Of a stretch of 64,000 bases of DNA, positions 61,492 through 64,000 are shown piece by piece (within the stretch, counting starts at the first letter, position 1; each line of letters starts with the position of its first letter). Position numbers and translations under genes: made by a program. The stretch covers positions 120,406 through 184,405 of the forward strand of contig NZ_LZHZ01000048.1 of assembly GCF_001667505.1 (NCBI RefSeq). Reading direction: 5' to 3'. The notes under the pieces were generated by a model. The model worked only from the letters and a program-made list of their open reading frames with translations, did no database searches and had not been told where the DNA came from. The stretch is from Mycobacterium sp. ACS1612. GTDB lineage: Bacteria; Actinomycetota; Actinomycetes; Mycobacteriales; Mycobacteriaceae.

Positions 61492-61803
61492 GTGGCAGCT
61501 TGGAAAGCCGGGAAGTACGCCGGAATCACCTTTGTGGGCGCAGTCCTGGCTGGATCTGCGGTGGGACTCGCTGCCACTGCCCAGGCCGACAACTGCGATC
61601 CGTTCCTGCTGTCGATGACGCCGCAGCCTGTTCTCGCGTGCCAGGCACCGCCGCCCGACGTCGCGCCGCCGCCGGACCAGCCTGCCGCCGCCCCTGTCAA
61701 CGACGTCGCGCCGCCGCTGCCTGCTGAGGTGCTGCCGCCAGCAGAGCCGGGGCCCTTCGGTGAACAGACCCCTGCGCTGGTCCCGCCGCTGACTGCCGGA
61801 TAG
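61492..61803 (+). CDS. Small secreted proline-rich protein
   Basis: A 103-residue protein. A signal peptide (~1-32, ending ATAQA) is followed by two cysteines (NCDPF and LACQAP), which could form a disulfide, then a Pro/Ala/Val-rich tail. A strong GGAGGAAG site precedes GTG 61492. No known function. Confidence 0.8.
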   Translation: MAAWKAGKYAGITFVGAVLAGSAVGLAATAQADNCDPFLLSMTPQPVLACQAPPPDVAPPPDQPAAAPVNDVAPPLPAEVLPPAEPGPFGEQTPALVPPLTAG

Positions 61804-61820
61804 CCGCTCGCCTCAGGCGA

Positions 61821-62117
61821 TCACACGCACTCGGTGCAGAACTGTTCGCCGTCCTTTCGCAGCGCCAACCGGCTGGTGTGCTGCACCAGGAAGCAGCTGG
61901 AGCAGACGAACTCGTCGGCCTGCTTGGGCACGACGCGCACGGTGAGTTCCTCACCGGTCAGATCGGCGTCGGGCAACTCGAACGAATCGGCGCCGTCGCC
62001 GTCGTCGACGTCGATGACCGCGGTCGCGGCGTCGTTCTTACGACGGCTGGTGATCTCCTCCAGCGACTCATCGGTATCGGTCTCGGTGACGCGGGGTGCG
62101 TCGTAGTCAGTGGCCAT
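61821..62117 (-). CDS. DUF4193-type small zinc-ribbon protein
   Basis: A 98-residue acidic protein. The first ~65 residues are Asp/Glu-rich and probably unstructured. The C-terminus has two CxxC pairs (VCSSCFLVQ and FCTECV), forming a likely zinc ribbon. DUF4193 proteins are conserved in actinobacteria; some are linked to RNA polymerase or ribosome functions, but this one is not characterised. Confidence 0.8.
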   Translation of the reverse strand: MATDYDAPRVTETDTDESLEEITSRRKNDAATAVIDVDDGDGADSFELPDADLTGEELTVRVVPKQADEFVCSSCFLVQHTSRLALRKDGEQFCTECV

Positions 62118-62186
62118 GCGACATGCCCCTTCCTAACAAGTCAGACAAACCGCCAAACGCGGCGAGGAAGCGGATTGTTCCCTATC

Positions 62187-62762
62187 TCAGTCGGGAAAGT
62201 CCAGCGGAATTCGCAACGTCGCCATGGTGGCCGCCAGCGCATCGTATTGCCCTGCCAGCGTGCAGAATTCGATCAGCTGCGCACGGCTGAGCAGGCCGGA
62301 AAGCGCCGACCAGGTCTCCGGCGACATCGAGCGGGTGATCACGAACTCGTCGGTCGCCGTGATCAGCACTCTCTGCCGGTCGGTCAACCCTTCGGCGTCG
62401 GGCCCCTCGAAAATCCTGGCCTGCAACTCGGCGTCGACGCCCCGGCTTCTCGCCAGCCGGCGATGCTGCTGCAGTTCGTATTCGCAGTCCCGCAGGTGGC
62501 CGACCCGCAGGATGACCAGTTCGGCGTCGCGGCGCGACAGCTTGCCCGCGTACAGCAGGTAGGCCGAGAACGGCAGCCATGCGAGGAACAGCAGCTTGTG
62601 CTGGCCGAGCACGTTGAACAGGTGGAACTTCGGGGCGCGGATGCCGCGGGCGCCGAGCTTGGCGATCGCCCAGTTGACGGGCCCGAGTTCCTTGAACCCG
62701 CCCGGCGGGATCCGTGCCAGTGTTGTCTGCTCTTCGCGCGAGCGCTCATCGTCGCAGCTCAT
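62187..62762 (-). CDS. Carboxymuconolactone decarboxylase/AhpD-like protein (Rv0464c-like)
   Basis: A 191-residue AhpD-like-fold protein: RRDAELVILRVGHLRDCEYELQQHRRLA corresponds to the CMD motif, with Glu and His in place but the CxxC of true AhpD absent (only one Cys). A peroxidase role is therefore doubtful. ATG 62762 overlaps the ramB stop by 4 bases, so they share a transcript. Confidence 0.85.
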   Translation of the reverse strand: MSCDDERSREEQTTLARIPPGGFKELGPVNWAIAKLGARGIRAPKFHLFNVLGQHKLLFLAWLPFSAYLLYAGKLSRRDAELVILRVGHLRDCEYELQQHRRLARSRGVDAELQARIFEGPDAEGLTDRQRVLITATDEFVITRSMSPETWSALSGLLSRAQLIEFCTLAGQYDALAATMATLRIPLDFPD

Positions 62763-63896
62763 GACTGCTTCACCAGATAGGGCGACACCGTGCTGCGGTG
62801 TTCGTCGATGTCCAGTGCTCGGCCGAGCGCCGGGAACGCCCGCTGCGGGCAGTTGTCGCGTTCGCAGACCCGGCAGCCCGCGCCGATCGGTGTCGCGTTG
62901 TCACCGGACAAGTCCAGTCCCTCCGAGTAGACCAGCCGGTGCGCGTGCCGGAGCTCACAGCCAAGGCCGATCGCGAACGTCTTACCCGGCTGACCATAGC
63001 GCGATGCGCGACGCTCCACCGTGCGTGCCACCCACATGTAATTGCGCCCGTCGGGCATCTGCGCGATCTGCACGACGATCTTGCCCGGGTTGGCGAATGT
63101 CTCGTAGACATTCCACAGCGGACAGGTGCCTCCCGACGACGAGAAGTGAAAGCCGGTGGCGGACTGGCGCTTTGACATGTTTCCCGCGCGGTCCACGCGA
63201 ACGAACGACAGCGGCACCCCGCGCATCGACGGCCGCTGCAGCGTGGACAGCCGGTGCGCGACGGTCTCAAAGCTAACCGAGTAGAACGCCGACAACCGCT
63301 CGATGTCGTAGCGGAAGTTCTCGGCGACGTCGTGGAACTGTCCGTACGGCAGCACGGTGGCGGCGGCGAAGTAGTTGGCCAGCCCCAGTCGGGCCAGCTT
63401 GGTCGACTCCTGGCTGGTGAACTTGCCGTCGTCGACGAGTTTGTCGATCAGGTCGCCGAATTCGAGGTACGCCAATTCGGCCGCCATCTTGAACACCGTC
63501 TGCCCCGACGACAGGTGACCGCTGATCTCCAACGTCTTGGTCTCCGGATCGAAGCGGTGCAAAACGGCGTCGCCGAGATCGATACGACGGATGATGTGCA
63601 CACCGTGAACGCGGGTCAGCCGGTCCGACAGCTCGCGGGCCAACTCGGCGCGGTGCATGCGCATCCGGATGGTCAAATCCTCGGCGGCAGTGTCGAGTTC
63701 ATGCAGATAGTTCTGCCGTTGGTAGAAGTAGTCGCGGACTTCCTCGTGCGGCATGGTGATCGCGCCCGACCCGCTGCCGTCGGAATTGCGGTCCTCCGTC
63801 GCGTTGGCCAGTTGCGCGGCGGTCAGCCGGTAGCGGCTGTGTAGATTCACCATCGCGCGCGCCAACGCCGGATGCGCACCGACCATGTCGGGGGCG
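62759..63896 (-). CDS. ramB: RamB-type transcriptional regulator, N-terminus missing
   Basis: About 380 residues of a ~474-residue regulator (Rv0465c/RamB) are visible. The IrrE/ImmA-like middle is VFKMAAELAYLEFGDLIDKL and the DUF2083 C-terminus has the cysteine cluster GCRVCERDNCPQRAFP. RamB represses acetate, glyoxylate and propionate metabolism genes by sensing acyl-CoA or related signals. The N-terminal Xre-type HTH should lie beyond 63896, but the sequence there becomes poly-G, so the gene is cut by what is probably an artefact. The first visible in-frame ATG (63886) is not the true start. Confidence 0.9.
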
Positions 63897-63898
63897 GC

Positions 63899-64000
63899 GC
63901 GGGGGGGGGGGGGGGCGGGGGCGGGGGGGGGGGGGGGGGGGGGCGCGCGGGCGGGGGGGGGGGGGGCGGGGGGGGGGGGGGGGGGGGCGGACCGCGGGGG
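63899..64000. other. Near-homopolymeric G tract, probable contig-end artefact
   Basis: About 100 bases consist of G with a few C and one A. It replaces the expected N-terminal codons of ramB. No gene or regulatory function is supported. Two-colour sequencing 'dark-cycle' G calls are one possible cause. Confidence 0.85.

Overview
The window is a high-GC mycobacterial chromosome segment, most likely from a fast-growing species (Mycolicibacterium-type). As recalled, the gene order matches two M. tuberculosis blocks: CDC48-like ATPase (Rv0435c) - pssA - psd - moeA - SDR, then groEL2 (Rv0440); and prolyl oligopeptidase (Rv0457c), two small membrane proteins, lpdC, Rv0463-like, Rv0464c-like and ramB (Rv0465c). 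Fast-grower accessory genes lie between them. No tRNA, rRNA, CRISPR array, transposase or integrase was recognised.

Layout. 1-1083: tail of a gene that begins outside the window, with its terminator. 1036-2783: a decayed patch holding a frameshifted ArsA/ArsB-type permease, a broken CBS-domain gene and the last residues of a LuxR-type regulator. 2750-3747: a DUF1707 membrane protein and an SRPBCC protein diverging from a long inverted repeat. 3744-9651 (minus): AAA ATPase, phosphatidylserine synthase and decarboxylase (phosphatidylethanolamine synthesis), moeA and an SDR. 9693-15591: deazaflavin-type protein with two PH-domain membrane proteins, FAD monooxygenase, HAD phosphatase, peptidase E-like protein and a second SRPBCC protein. 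15588-21621: an iniBAC-like envelope cluster made of an Hsp70-like ATPase with a membrane anchor and Pro/Thr tail, an IniB-like protein, an IniA-like dynamin GTPase and a DG-repeat protein. 21618-29629: helicase, cupin, CtaG-like protein, two tail-to-tail VWA proteins, a second SDR with a divergent TetR regulator, and a secreted PE-PPE-domain esterase.

29631-31479: groEL2 with two CIRCE elements and a terminator. 31537-46002: mixed metabolism, including a methyltransferase, a secreted proline-repeat protein, an amidohydrolase operon, crotonases, ArsR-SRPBCC pair, DinB, PAP2, aldehyde dehydrogenase, PPK2, P450 and an NCS1 permease. 45960-52319: prolyl oligopeptidase and a Baeyer-Villiger-type monooxygenase diverge from a zinc alcohol dehydrogenase across a palindrome-rich promoter, with a GAF regulator next door; together they look like a ketone/alcohol catabolic unit. 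52311-58782 (minus): a six-gene form-II CO-dehydrogenase-like (xanthine dehydrogenase family) operon, coxD-E-S-L-M-G. 58898-63896: small membrane proteins, lpdC, secreted and zinc-ribbon small proteins, and the ramB operon.

From about 63,899 to the end the sequence is almost pure G and cuts ramB; this is most likely an assembly or contig-end artefact. Apart from the decayed patch and this tail, coding is dense and frames are intact, with many 4-bp overlaps.
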